Source of the DNA: CAILZL01 sp963791615
GTDB taxonomy: Bacteria; Pseudomonadota; Gammaproteobacteria; Steroidobacterales; Steroidobacteraceae
NCBI GenBank assembly: GCA_963791615.1
Contig: CAWBTE010000005.1
Span: 1-64,000 of the forward strand
Reading direction: 5' to 3'
DNA length: 64,000 nt
Position numbers and translations under genes: made by a program. Positions 38,292 to 47,371 of this stretch are shown here, in pieces. Under the pieces are notes generated by a model. It worked only from the letters and a program-made list of their open reading frames with translations. It was not told the origin of the DNA and did not search any database. The stretch's first letter is position 1; the number at the start of each line of letters is the position of its first letter.

Positions 38292-39284
38292 TCATTCCTG
38301 TGTTGCGCGCAGGAGCCGGGTGCTGAAGCCCTGCTTGTTGTCGATGAACCAGGCACGCGCCGCAGCCCCTTTGGCCGTGACTTCAGCATCAGACATGGTC
38401 ACGGCCTGTTCGACCACTGATACCAACGCCGCTTCATCAAACAAATAGCAGGTTGCCTGTTTCTGTACGCGCGTGCCTGCATAGGACAGCAGCAACCCCC
38501 GCTCCGGGGTAATGAATTCATTCATGGGTGGCGCGTCAACCGTAATGATTACGGCTTTCGCACTCATCGCCTCGACCAGATAGTGGCCCCAGCCCTCGGT
38601 CTCGGAAGTGCAGACGTGAAACAGGAACCGGTTCTGCATGCGCCTGAGCTCAGCATCATCAAGATAGCCGGTACAGAATTCGATATTTCCGGCCATGACC
38701 GTGTTTACTGCCGACGTGGGTTCATGCTGAACAACAACCAGGCGCGGCCATTCCGGATGGCGACGCCATACCGCCAGCAAGTGCTCCGTCCCTTTCATGA
38801 CGCTCTTGCCGGCCACATGCAAGAACTCCCGCACACGCGGGACCGATTGATCCAGCCGGTCTTCACTATCAAACCCTACCCAGGTGGCGGGTTTTCCCAA
38901 TCGACTGAAAATGGAGTGAGTATTGGTCGTCTTGGCCCAGACACGGTCGACATGTCGCAACATGCGTCGGTCATGGCGATCAAACCATTCCGGGTTAGGC
39001 ACCACTACTGAGATAGACGCCCGGGCAAACTCTTCCGGCCAGACATGCTCCATCATGATGTTCAGATCAAATTCATGCTGGTTGTTGTGCGGGAACAGGC
39101 GGCGCGCCCAGAGTCGGCAAAGCGTCTGAAACTGTACCAGTCTGGATCGGCGTCGCTGCGCGGCACGCTCATCCAGAGTGGTTACCGTCACGTTGCAGCC
39201 ACACACGCGCAGAGCTTCAGCCAGTAACGACAGATCCCTGGACAGCCCCACACCATTTGAATTTCCAACGACATTCACGCGCAT
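38292..39284 (-). CDS. Glycosyltransferase, GT4-like (paralogue A)
   Basis: A Rossmann-fold retaining-type transferase of 330 residues. Seen: NVVGNSNGVGLSRDL at the N-terminus, GFDSEDRLD, FLHVAGKSVMKGTEHLL, then the C-terminal donor-binding part HVCTSETEGWGHYLVEAMS and APPMNE. The SETEGWG glutamate corresponds to the EX7E region of GT4 enzymes. It shares these motifs with the gene at 40230. Donor and acceptor unknown; GDP-fucose or GDP-mannose is plausible from context. Confidence 0.8.
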   Translation of the reverse strand: MRVNVVGNSNGVGLSRDLSLLAEALRVCGCNVTVTTLDERAAQRRRSRLVQFQTLCRLWARRLFPHNNQHEFDLNIMMEHVWPEEFARASISVVVPNPEWFDRHDRRMLRHVDRVWAKTTNTHSIFSRLGKPATWVGFDSEDRLDQSVPRVREFLHVAGKSVMKGTEHLLAVWRRHPEWPRLVVVQHEPTSAVNTVMAGNIEFCTGYLDDAELRRMQNRFLFHVCTSETEGWGHYLVEAMSAKAVIITVDAPPMNEFITPERGLLLSYAGTRVQKQATCYLFDEAALVSVVEQAVTMSDAEVTAKGAAARAWFIDNKQGFSTRLLRATQE

Positions 39285-39373
39285 TCAGACAGATATCCCG
39301 CAACACAAAGCGACAACATCTTACCTGCAAAGCAATGCCGACATACACTGCCTGTGCAATACTGACGACCGTG

Positions 39374-40492
39374 ATGTCCAGCAACTCAATCAGCGCCTGC
39401 ATCGTCATTCCGATATACCAGACCACGTTGAGTGGCACGGAGCAACTGTCGCTTCGCCAATGCCTTGCCATTCTCGGCAGCCATCCGATTTTCATCGCCA
39501 AACCCGTTTCGCTGGACCTACAGCAACTGATCGCCCGACACCCGCAGCTTCATTGCGAGAGTTTCCCGGATGACTACTTTAAAGGCATAGACGGGTACAA
39601 CCGGCTCATGCTCTCCGATGAGTTTTACCAGCGCTTTTCGGCATACGAATACCTGCTGATCTACCAGCTCGATGCGTTTGTGTTTTCCGACCAGTTGCTG
39701 CGGTGGTGCCAGCGGGGCTACGACTATGTCGGCGCGCCATGGATTCCACGCAACTCGCCACAGCCACCTTCGCTGCGAACACGCATCAAGCAGAAGGTTT
39801 ACCAATGGCTGAATAAGAAAAATGCAGATCATAGCGGGGCGCACCACGCACAATATGACTACCTTGGCGGCAATGGCGGATTTTCCCTGCGACGAATCCC
39901 GGCAATGCGACGCACCCTGCAGCAACTCAAGCACCGGCTGCCGCCGTATTTGCAAAGGCGCCATCACACCCGTAATGAAGATATTTTTTTCTGTGTTGAA
40001 GCCAATCGTTTCAGGACGCATGTGCGCATTGCGCCCTTCCCGGAAGCGCTGCAGTTCTCGTGGGAATCACATCCCGCCGCAGCCGCAGCACTCAATCACG
40101 GCAAGCTTCCATTTGGCTGCCACGGCTGGGACAAGCTGCACCGTGATCAATGGCGTCCGATCTTCAAGGCTCTGGGCCATGACCTTGACCACGATGATGT
40201 GACCAAAACAGACTTCATAAACAGCAAACTCAGAGTTTCAGTTCTTGCAGCGCCGCGTGAATCCGCACCGGAAAACCCGCCTTGTTATCCAGAAACCACT
40301 GCCTGGCCTTGCTGCCCAGCATTTCCAGCTCGGCCTGCGGCATGGATGACACCCGATTCACAGCATCAATCAATGCCTGCTCGTCAAATCGATAACGGCG
40401 CGCCAGACGGTGCAAGCCGGCCGGCACACATGACAGGAGAATCCCCCGCTCGTCACTCACCAGCTCATTCATCGGTGGCGCAGCAAGCGTAA
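39374..40492 (+). CDS. DUF5672 family protein, C-terminal end uncertain
   Basis: DUF5672 proteins occur in polysaccharide loci and look like glycosyltransferases. Seen from the start at 39374 (MSSNSISACIVIPIYQ): SAYEYLLIYQLDAFVFSDQL with a DXD-like aspartate, VGAPWIP, GGNGGFSLRRI, RNEDIFFCVEA and LPFGCHGWDK. The family pattern ends near 40190. The last 95 or so residues are proline/alanine rich and antisense to the neighbouring transferase, so a stop has probably been missed; TGA at 40200 lies in the next frame. It is divergent from paralogue A. Confidence 0.75.
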   Translation: MSSNSISACIVIPIYQTTLSGTEQLSLRQCLAILGSHPIFIAKPVSLDLQQLIARHPQLHCESFPDDYFKGIDGYNRLMLSDEFYQRFSAYEYLLIYQLDAFVFSDQLLRWCQRGYDYVGAPWIPRNSPQPPSLRTRIKQKVYQWLNKKNADHSGAHHAQYDYLGGNGGFSLRRIPAMRRTLQQLKHRLPPYLQRRHHTRNEDIFFCVEANRFRTHVRIAPFPEALQFSWESHPAAAAALNHGKLPFGCHGWDKLHRDQWRPIFKALGHDLDHDDVTKTDFINSKLRVSVLAAPRESAPENPPCYPETTAWPCCPAFPARPAAWMTPDSQHQSMPARQIDNGAPDGASRPAHMTGESPARHSPAHSSVAQQA

Positions 40493-41210
40493 TCACGGTT
40501 GCCCCGACACTCATTCCCTCGACCAGATAGTGCCCCCAGCCTTCGGTTTCTGAAGTACAAACATGCACCAGCGATTCGTTCTGCAGCTTTCTGAGCTGAT
40601 CATCCTCAATATAACCGCCGATCACCCGGATGTTTGCCGCTACCGGAATCACTTGCCGAAGCCGGCCCGCCACCACCAGCATCGGCCACTGCGGGTGACG
40701 CGCCCAGATATCCAGAAGATGCGCCGTGCCTTTGAGCACACTGCTGCCCGCCAGATGAAAAAATGTTTGCTCGCGTAAACAGTCGTCAAGGAAGCGGTCT
40801 TCGCTATCAAAACCAGCAAGCGTCACGCGGCAGCCGAGATTACGGAATATTTCCTGCGCAGCCTGTGTCTTCGCCCAGATTCGATCGACTTTCGACAACG
40901 CCGCAACATCGTGGCGATCCGTAAAATCAGGATTGGCCACCAGCACATTGACCCGCGCCAGATTGAGATACTGCGTCCATACATGTTCCAGCATCACGTT
41001 CAGGTCATACCGGGGTGTTGGCTTGGGCAATCGCGTTGCGATCCACCTCAAGGTTTTTCCCAGAACTGACTTGCGCCAACCCGACTGCCTGGAACCCGTC
41101 ACCGTCACACTGACTTCACAATCACAGAGTCGGAGTGCATGGGTCAACAGCTTGACGTCCCGATCCAGTCCGACGCCATTGGATTTGCCGATGATGTTTA
41201 CGCGTAACAC
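40230..41210 (-). CDS. Glycosyltransferase, GT4-like (paralogue B)
   Basis: A 326-residue transferase clearly related to the one at 38292: NIIGKSNGVGLDRDV, VWTQYLNLARV, GFDSEDRFLD, FFHLAGSSVLKGTAHLL, HVCTSETEGWGHYLVEGMS and APPMNELVSDERGILL. The two copies point the same way and flank the DUF5672 gene. Probably adds successive similar sugars to the same polymer. The substrate cannot be read from sequence. Confidence 0.8.
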   Translation of the reverse strand: MLRVNIIGKSNGVGLDRDVKLLTHALRLCDCEVSVTVTGSRQSGWRKSVLGKTLRWIATRLPKPTPRYDLNVMLEHVWTQYLNLARVNVLVANPDFTDRHDVAALSKVDRIWAKTQAAQEIFRNLGCRVTLAGFDSEDRFLDDCLREQTFFHLAGSSVLKGTAHLLDIWARHPQWPMLVVAGRLRQVIPVAANIRVIGGYIEDDQLRKLQNESLVHVCTSETEGWGHYLVEGMSVGATVITLAAPPMNELVSDERGILLSCVPAGLHRLARRYRFDEQALIDAVNRVSSMPQAELEMLGSKARQWFLDNKAGFPVRIHAALQELKL

Positions 41211-41340
41211 GCTTGCTCCGGCTGCGCTTCACTCTGCGGAATATTGAGCGGACAAAAAATCTCGCTTCGCCAGTCCAATTGCTTGCCACCAGATCAAACA
41301 GTACGATGCGGGCACTTCAGATGAATCATGCAGGTTCGAG

Positions 41341-42429
41341 ATGCTAACCCGGTTAAAGAAACTTGCAACCATGATCTTTGGCCGGGAAATACCGCCAGTC
41401 ATTTCACCGAACACCTTTATCGTCTGGGAACCCTGCACCCATTCGCATGCCGAAGTGGTGCCGGGCTATGTGCAGTACCTGCTCGACCTGGGATTCGATG
41501 TCTCTGTATTTGCCACGCCAGAACGGTTTGATGAAGGCCTGTTTTCAAGATTCAAAAACAACCGCATCAGCCTGAACAGGCTCCGGCAAAGGTCCATACG
41601 CCGATTTTTCCGGAAAAACGGCCTGTTACAGGCAAGAGGCATACTGATCACTACGGCAAGAAAAATCAGCGGCAAGGATACCTACCAGACTGAGCTCGAG
41701 CTGTTTTCCGGCAAGACTGCCGGGCAGAAAATCCTGCTGGTAGAACACGACATCAAGGCTACTTTTGATAACGGCTCCCTGACGCCGCAGATCATCACGC
41801 TGCGCAAGGCTCACTACAAAAACGCCATCACCACGGTCATCAACCCGCATTACTTTGGCAACATCAATACGACAAAAAGCAAAGCGGAGATTGTCAACTT
41901 CATAACGATTGGCGCGATGCGCGGCAAGCGCCGAAATACGCGCTTGCTGATTGAGGCAGCGACAGCCCTTCATGACAAGGGCATCACCAACTTCAAGATC
42001 ACGGTGATCGGCAGAGGCGGCCTGCGCACCGTGCCTTCACATATCAGAAAACACTTCGACATCAAGGGCCGGGTGGACTTTGCAAATCTATATGCAGAAC
42101 TGGAGAAGGCCGACTTCTTTTTGACGCTGCTCGACCCCGACAATCCGCAACATGACCGATACATCACAACCGGGACCAGCGGCAGCTTCCAGCTGATTTA
42201 TGGCTTTGTGAAGCCCTGCCTGATTGCAGATAAGTTTGCTGCCATCAACGGTTTCAACAACAGCAACAGCGTTGTTTACGCGACGAATGACGACCTGCCA
42301 CAGGCCATGAGCGAGGCCATCGCCATGAATCCGGATTCGTATACCGCCATGCAGCAGGCACTGAAGGGCCAGGCAGACGCCCTCTATGCTGAATCACTGG
42401 AGAATCTGCGCAGACTCATTCACGAGTAA
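41341..42429 (+). CDS. Putative glycosyltransferase of the polysaccharide locus
   Basis: A 362-residue cytoplasmic protein. The N-terminal half has FIVWEPCTHSHAEVVPGYVQ and the C-terminal half resembles a GT-B nucleotide-sugar domain (FITIGAMRGKRRNTRLLIEA, FKITVIGRGGL, ELEKADFFLTLLDPDNPQHD, TTGTSGSFQLIYGF). I do not know a close family. It is more lysine rich and A+T-rich than genes before 36 kb. Convergent with the Wzi-like gene. Confidence 0.6.
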   Translation: MLTRLKKLATMIFGREIPPVISPNTFIVWEPCTHSHAEVVPGYVQYLLDLGFDVSVFATPERFDEGLFSRFKNNRISLNRLRQRSIRRFFRKNGLLQARGILITTARKISGKDTYQTELELFSGKTAGQKILLVEHDIKATFDNGSLTPQIITLRKAHYKNAITTVINPHYFGNINTTKSKAEIVNFITIGAMRGKRRNTRLLIEAATALHDKGITNFKITVIGRGGLRTVPSHIRKHFDIKGRVDFANLYAELEKADFFLTLLDPDNPQHDRYITTGTSGSFQLIYGFVKPCLIADKFAAINGFNNSNSVVYATNDDLPQAMSEAIAMNPDSYTAMQQALKGQADALYAESLENLRRLIHE

Positions 42430-42492
42430 CTGCGCCAGTGGGGCACAGCTACATCAGACTCTGTATTGTTGTAATGTGTTTTTCAACACGCC

Positions 42493-44505
42493 CTAGAATC
42501 GTCGACTTATATAGAGCGACTGCCCATTGATGTCAAAATGCATTCTCGGCCGTTCATAGTTATTCGGAGGGTCACTCGTCAAGACTCGATTTCTTGACAG
42601 CTTGTCGTAACGGCGCCAATCGACCCCGACATCCCATTTAGGCAGCACATCCATGTATTGGACGCCCAAACCACCATACCAACCAAACGCTGGCGCTCCA
42701 TAGTCATAACGGCCCACGCCAAAAAAGGCATTCGCCGCAAGACTGCGCGTCAAACGGAATTGGTAGTCCAGTGCGCGCAGCGACAGCAGGCTGTGCGAAT
42801 CCACCCGATCCAGCTCCAGCCTCACACCCAGGCTACTACGATTGCCTACTGCACGACGCGCACCCAAACCAAGATGGTAATCGCTGCGCATATCCGTCCA
42901 CTGGTTTGGAATCTCAGCTGAGATTATTTTAAACACGCGGCTGCGATTGATACCTAGGTCCACGAAGAATTCGGTCTGGTCACCTGCAACCCCAGGCTGC
43001 CGATATGCTGTTGCATCCCTGAAACCACTCTGGCCTTTCGCCAGATCAATCGATACACCAAACCGCCCGATTTTCTCGCCGAAAGCATCGCGACCCAGAG
43101 TCAATTCCGCAGCCACATCATGCGCTTTCCAGGAAGTTGAATACCGGACCGAGAGCTCCTGCAAATGTTCATAGGGAACCTCAGGAACGGACTGATACCC
43201 GACAGAACTGACGAATCCCATTGTCCTGTAGGTTGTCTGCCAATAGTCACCACCGTCTGTCCGCAAGCCCAGTTGCAATACGTTGCTGCGTCCACCGACC
43301 CTGTCGTTAAACTTCCTCTGATCACCAAACCAGTGCCCCAGCACAAACCCGTCATTGGTCAATCCCTTGGGATAGAGATGATGTACATACCAGACATTTT
43401 GCCACTCGGAAATCTCATATCTGAGATCGAATCTGCGCCACAAGAGCGGGAAGTCCAGCCCCAGCGTCAGCGCTGTATCACCCAGTCGATAATTGCCCGC
43501 GTACGAATTGTCTTCGCCGGCATATTCAATGCTCGCCGAAAATGGCACCTTTCCTGGAAACTGCATCACACCGGTGACTGACGCCACTTGATTGCCAAAC
43601 TCTTCTTCACCAAAAGTACCATCAGGTAAATTGATCTCGACGCTGTTACTGTCAAAATATGCCTGCCGCAGACGCGCCAAGTTGAGTCCACCGCGTTCGC
43701 CGCCACCGTATTGCATCAATCGATTGATTGTCAGCGCATACCCGACTACCGGCTCGATACCAAGCTGAATACCTGCCAGGTTCGGGTATCCACTGGTAGT
43801 CGAACCAAAGTATGAAATGCCGTCTTGCCTTGACATTCTTGCCGCAAACAATTCGTAGGTAATCCCCAATGGCGTAATTGGTCGATAGTTCGACACTGTG
43901 ATCGAAGGCATGGTGGGCGCCTCGGTCGAAATCAACATGCTGCTGAGCGCGGAGGGAGACAGCCAGTGATCACGATAACCGACATCCACCTGGGCAAGAT
44001 CAAAGCCAATGCTCAGAACAGTGCCAGTGGGTACAGCGGTGCCCTCAGACGCAAGGCCACCTGCGTTTAACAGCAGGTAATCATTGGGCTGATAGTAGGC
44101 TGAGCCCGCCACCATCCAGTTGCTCTGCGCTGTACGACCATGTGAATTGGGTAACGCCTGCTTTGAGTTGCCCAAGGCGAGATCAGCCTCAATCACCACC
44201 TGCGTTACATCCGCACTGGACTGATACCGCTCAAGATAACTGCGTACCCGTGCACACAGTCCCGGATCAATCGGACAGACACTGGGCAGGGCATCCAGAA
44301 CGATAGCGGCCGGCACCGGTCGTCGCACTACCGGCTTCCCGGCCAGGATGAGCACCCGCTCAAACTCCCGCTCTTTTTCAGCGGATGTGCCCAAGGGCAG
44401 ATATGGACTGACTCCTCGCGCCAAAGCCAACGGTGCCACGCCGATGCAGATCACACCAGCAATCAATGCAAAATATATGTTCCGGATGCTTGTCAAATCG
44501 ACCAC
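42493..44505 (-). CDS. Wzi-like outer-membrane capsule assembly protein
   Basis: A 670-residue predicted outer-membrane barrel of the Cap_assemb_Wzi type, which anchors capsule at the surface. A signal peptide (about residues 1-30, ending APLALA) is followed by an N-terminal helical segment (AAIVLDALPSVCPIDPGL) and many alternating strands. Seen: SAYYQPNDYLLLNAGG, VDVGYRDHWLSPSALSSML, EYAGEDNSYAGNYRLG and a C-terminal YISRRF ending in phenylalanine, as outer-membrane barrels do. It suggests that the locus makes a surface-attached polymer. Confidence 0.82.
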   Translation of the reverse strand: MVDLTSIRNIYFALIAGVICIGVAPLALARGVSPYLPLGTSAEKEREFERVLILAGKPVVRRPVPAAIVLDALPSVCPIDPGLCARVRSYLERYQSSADVTQVVIEADLALGNSKQALPNSHGRTAQSNWMVAGSAYYQPNDYLLLNAGGLASEGTAVPTGTVLSIGFDLAQVDVGYRDHWLSPSALSSMLISTEAPTMPSITVSNYRPITPLGITYELFAARMSRQDGISYFGSTTSGYPNLAGIQLGIEPVVGYALTINRLMQYGGGERGGLNLARLRQAYFDSNSVEINLPDGTFGEEEFGNQVASVTGVMQFPGKVPFSASIEYAGEDNSYAGNYRLGDTALTLGLDFPLLWRRFDLRYEISEWQNVWYVHHLYPKGLTNDGFVLGHWFGDQRKFNDRVGGRSNVLQLGLRTDGGDYWQTTYRTMGFVSSVGYQSVPEVPYEHLQELSVRYSTSWKAHDVAAELTLGRDAFGEKIGRFGVSIDLAKGQSGFRDATAYRQPGVAGDQTEFFVDLGINRSRVFKIISAEIPNQWTDMRSDYHLGLGARRAVGNRSSLGVRLELDRVDSHSLLSLRALDYQFRLTRSLAANAFFGVGRYDYGAPAFGWYGGLGVQYMDVLPKWDVGVDWRRYDKLSRNRVLTSDPPNNYERPRMHFDINGQSLYISRRF

Positions 44506-44643
44506 TCCCGTCTCGAAAACTCAATCAAGTGTTAATCCATCCATAATTCGCGACGCATCAGTTTTCGCCGTGTTGGCGACGTCTGATTCCAGTCAAAAAA
44601 CCAGAAGCAAAGCAAGCAGGTTAACCCAGTATCAGCCCAGCAA

Positions 44644-45483
44644 TCAGAAACGAACCCGCCTGATAAAAGAACCAATCCTGATTTTCAGTTTATAAAAGAG
44701 ACTTTCCGATCTATTAACAACAGAGCCAGCAGCCTTTTGTCGTTTTCCATTCCGGAACAGGCCCCGGATCTGATCGTGAAATTCCAGCACCCTTTGCATA
44801 TCAAGCGCCGCCGGGTCAACCTCTTTTTTCATATAGCTTTTGTCATGCTGGCGCCAATGACACAAAGGCTTGTCAACATATTCAAATTCCGTCTTGTTGA
44901 CCAATTGCGCCCACAACCACATGTCCAACGAAGGCGCAAAATGCGAGCGGAAATTACAACCCCTTACAAGCCCGGCTTTTACCATTGCACATGAAAAAGT
45001 GGGTACCGCATTGCGCATCCCCAGGTACAAATCAATGGCAGTCTTTCCTTGTCTGAAATGCTCACGAACGATTCTGCAATGTGCCTCCATGCTCTCGCTC
45101 CTTCCTTCAAGGATCACATCGGTAAAGACAACTCCGGCCTGGGGATTATCCCGCGCACTGCTGCATACTGTTTCCAGGAAAAACGGGGCCCACCAATCAT
45201 CGCTTTCGCAAAAGGCAACCCAATCCCCGGAAGCATGACCAATCCCTAACTGCAAACTCTCACTCAGTCCCCTGTTGCCGCCCCCTTCATGCTGGAGCAA
45301 TTTGAAACGAGTGTCTTTTTCGCAAAAACTCTTTATCACCATCAAAGAATCGTCAGTTGATCCATCATCGATAATCAACGCTTCCCAGTTCGGGAAAGAC
45401 TGCGCCAGAATGGACTCGAGCGTTTGCCCGATAAACGCTTGGTAGTTATAGCTTGTTACGACAATGGAAATCAGATCAGACAT
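44644..45483 (-). CDS. Family 2 glycosyltransferase
   Basis: An inverting GT-A transferase, 279 residues. Seen: ISIVVTSYNYQAFIGQTLES (residues 5-24), IIDDGSTDDSL, DWVAFCESDDWWAPFFLE with the DXD-type aspartates, and a C-terminal CHWRQHDKSYM. No membrane segment is obvious. Its start overlaps the end of the upstream GT4 gene by 8 bases, so the two are cotranscribed and probably act on the same polymer. Confidence 0.9.
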   Translation of the reverse strand: MSDLISIVVTSYNYQAFIGQTLESILAQSFPNWEALIIDDGSTDDSLMVIKSFCEKDTRFKLLQHEGGGNRGLSESLQLGIGHASGDWVAFCESDDWWAPFFLETVCSSARDNPQAGVVFTDVILEGRSESMEAHCRIVREHFRQGKTAIDLYLGMRNAVPTFSCAMVKAGLVRGCNFRSHFAPSLDMWLWAQLVNKTEFEYVDKPLCHWRQHDKSYMKKEVDPAALDMQRVLEFHDQIRGLFRNGKRQKAAGSVVNRSESLFYKLKIRIGSFIRRVRF

Positions 45484-46969
45484 ATAAAAGCAGCGACAAA
45501 AGCACCAGAATAATCATCAGCTCAATGATGCTTATACGCTTGTATTTTTTTACTTTTCTTTTGCTTCTGAAAATTGCTTTTGATTGATCCGATGCCCGCA
45601 AGGTTGCACCGTCAGCCAGGATAGAACCATTACCATTCAATCTGCTCTCTTCCAGGAAGAGCAGATAAATGTCTTTCGGCGCGACTGGTCCTCGCAACGA
45701 TCCCTCTGGCCCCGCCCCCAGAGCTGTAGATGTCGTTAACCTGAAATCTGTTGTTTCTGTCTGAATGAGACCCAGCTCAAGCATGTCCTCCCGGGACCTG
45801 GACAGGCAAGCATCGTAGAAGGACGCAATCAATCCGGCTGATTTCTCCCAATTGAGATTTTCCTTGCAGAACATCCATCCATTGGCGCCAATCCTCTCTT
45901 TTTCTTCGGGGTTTTCATACAAATAAAGAATATTATCAATAAGTTTTTCCATGGAGTCTTCATAGCTGATAAGCGCCTCCACTCCATCCTTGAGCACCAG
46001 GCCCAGGTTGCAGTGAGGAAGTATCACCGGCAGTTTTGATGCAAGAGCCTCGGGCAACTTGGAAGGGAAGCGGTACTCATTGAATGAATCACTTCGGCCA
46101 GGCTGAATCAGAACATCAGACAAACCATACAATTCCGGCAAACTTTCCCTTGGCAGAAAGCCAAGATCCTTGACCCACCCTTTTTTGATGCCATCCTTCA
46201 ACAAATCAGGAAACTCATTGTGGCCAGTCTTGACGAAACACAACGGCATGCCCCGGTTTATCAATATCTTCAGGGCCGTCACCATGCGGCATATTTCACC
46301 GTAATTTATGCCATGAAACGCGCCTGAATACAGAACTACAAATTGACTGGGAGCTATTCCATACTTCTTTTTCAGATCTTCTTTTGACTTGCCAAGTGGG
46401 GAAGAGAAGCAATCATCGTATCCCGGCCAGAACAACTGGACCGGAGTACCGACAGGCACATGCTCCTTGAGTCGGTCAATAAGTACCGTGCAGCCTGCGG
46501 CATTCTTCAGAAAGACCCAATGATGGTATGGATGTATCCTGATTTCTTTATTATTCTGGATATGATTTTCCTGCTCATCGACCGGCAGCTCAGCGAGCGC
46601 CTTGTAGGTTATATCTATCAATTCCCTGTTTAATATCTCTCTTTCATTGTCTTCAAGATGAACAAAGTAGGGGCAGCCATATTGTTGCGATAACCGTTCG
46701 GTAAATCTTCTCACCTGCTCCCTGGGAGTCCAGCAGTGGATCAGCGTTGGAGCACTGCCGTCCGGAAAACTCAACCCGTTCTTTATCGACTCTTCAAAAT
46801 CACGGATCGGCACACTCGTTACCCTGATATTCGAGGGCTCGTTACCGGAGCGAGAAGGAATGCAAACAATGCAATGATGCCCGGATCTGATTAGCTGCTC
46901 AGCAATACTGAGTACATGATAGGTACTTTGAGAGGTCAGATCTCCATGGCAAACGAATACGATATTCAT
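45476..46969 (-). CDS. Family 4 glycosyltransferase with C-terminal membrane anchor
   Basis: A GT-B transferase of 497 residues. Seen: MNIVFVCHGDLTSQSTYHVL, then the C-terminal domain FVVLYSGAFHGINYGEICRM and LYGLSDVLIQPGRSDSFNEY with the EX7E-like FPSKLPEALASKLPVILP. Uncommonly, about 100 residues beyond the transferase domain end in a basic patch (RSKRKVKKYKR) and a single membrane helix (IIELMIILVLLSLLLYV), which would tether it to the inner membrane. The gene is distinctly A+T-rich compared with the window's flanks, a sign of transfer. Confidence 0.85.
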   Translation of the reverse strand: MNIVFVCHGDLTSQSTYHVLSIAEQLIRSGHHCIVCIPSRSGNEPSNIRVTSVPIRDFEESIKNGLSFPDGSAPTLIHCWTPREQVRRFTERLSQQYGCPYFVHLEDNEREILNRELIDITYKALAELPVDEQENHIQNNKEIRIHPYHHWVFLKNAAGCTVLIDRLKEHVPVGTPVQLFWPGYDDCFSSPLGKSKEDLKKKYGIAPSQFVVLYSGAFHGINYGEICRMVTALKILINRGMPLCFVKTGHNEFPDLLKDGIKKGWVKDLGFLPRESLPELYGLSDVLIQPGRSDSFNEYRFPSKLPEALASKLPVILPHCNLGLVLKDGVEALISYEDSMEKLIDNILYLYENPEEKERIGANGWMFCKENLNWEKSAGLIASFYDACLSRSREDMLELGLIQTETTDFRLTTSTALGAGPEGSLRGPVAPKDIYLLFLEESRLNGNGSILADGATLRASDQSKAIFRSKRKVKKYKRISIIELMIILVLLSLLLYV

Positions 46970-47371
46970 AGGGGGTCAAAAATCCTGATTACAGCGCTCT
47001 ATCCGCATCAAGCAATTTCATTTTCTCACTAACAACCAAAGCTCAGGGGCCAGAACCATCCGGCCTGCCAAATTTTGCACCAAGTTGCATTCACTCCTGC
47101 TCGAATGCAATGAGGAACGACCCAGGCAGCCCCCCCGGTGAACCTGCGCCCGTATCTTTGTGCCGGACTTACCGACCACAAACCAACCGCAGCAACTACC
47201 GGGTTTGAATGCCAAACGCCGGTAAGGCGAGAGGACCAGGGGACACCATCCTACCGCAAGGCGCTGAAAGCTGGAGAAGGAAGCACCTACCATTCATCAT
47301 TTTGACTCTTCTAGAGTCGCCCTATCCGTCGCATAATCGGCAAGTCCGCCACGCCGAAACGGTTCAACAAA
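46970..47371. other. 402-bp gap between divergent glycosyltransferase genes
   Basis: No coding frame, hairpin or RNA was recognised. The gap separates oppositely directed genes, so promoters for both sides must lie here. I looked for an RfaH ops element and found only a weak resemblance (GCCGGTAAGGCG near 47218), not convincing. Confidence 0.4.

Noticed and set aside
47200..47240. RfaH ops / JUMPstart-like element before the RgpF-like gene
   Set aside because: Only GCCGGTAAGGCG resembles the core; the rest does not match and no known spacing is met.
47018..47293. Minus-strand 91-residue frame in the 402-bp gap
   Set aside because: No ribosome site, no family resemblance, and composition unlike neighbouring proteins.
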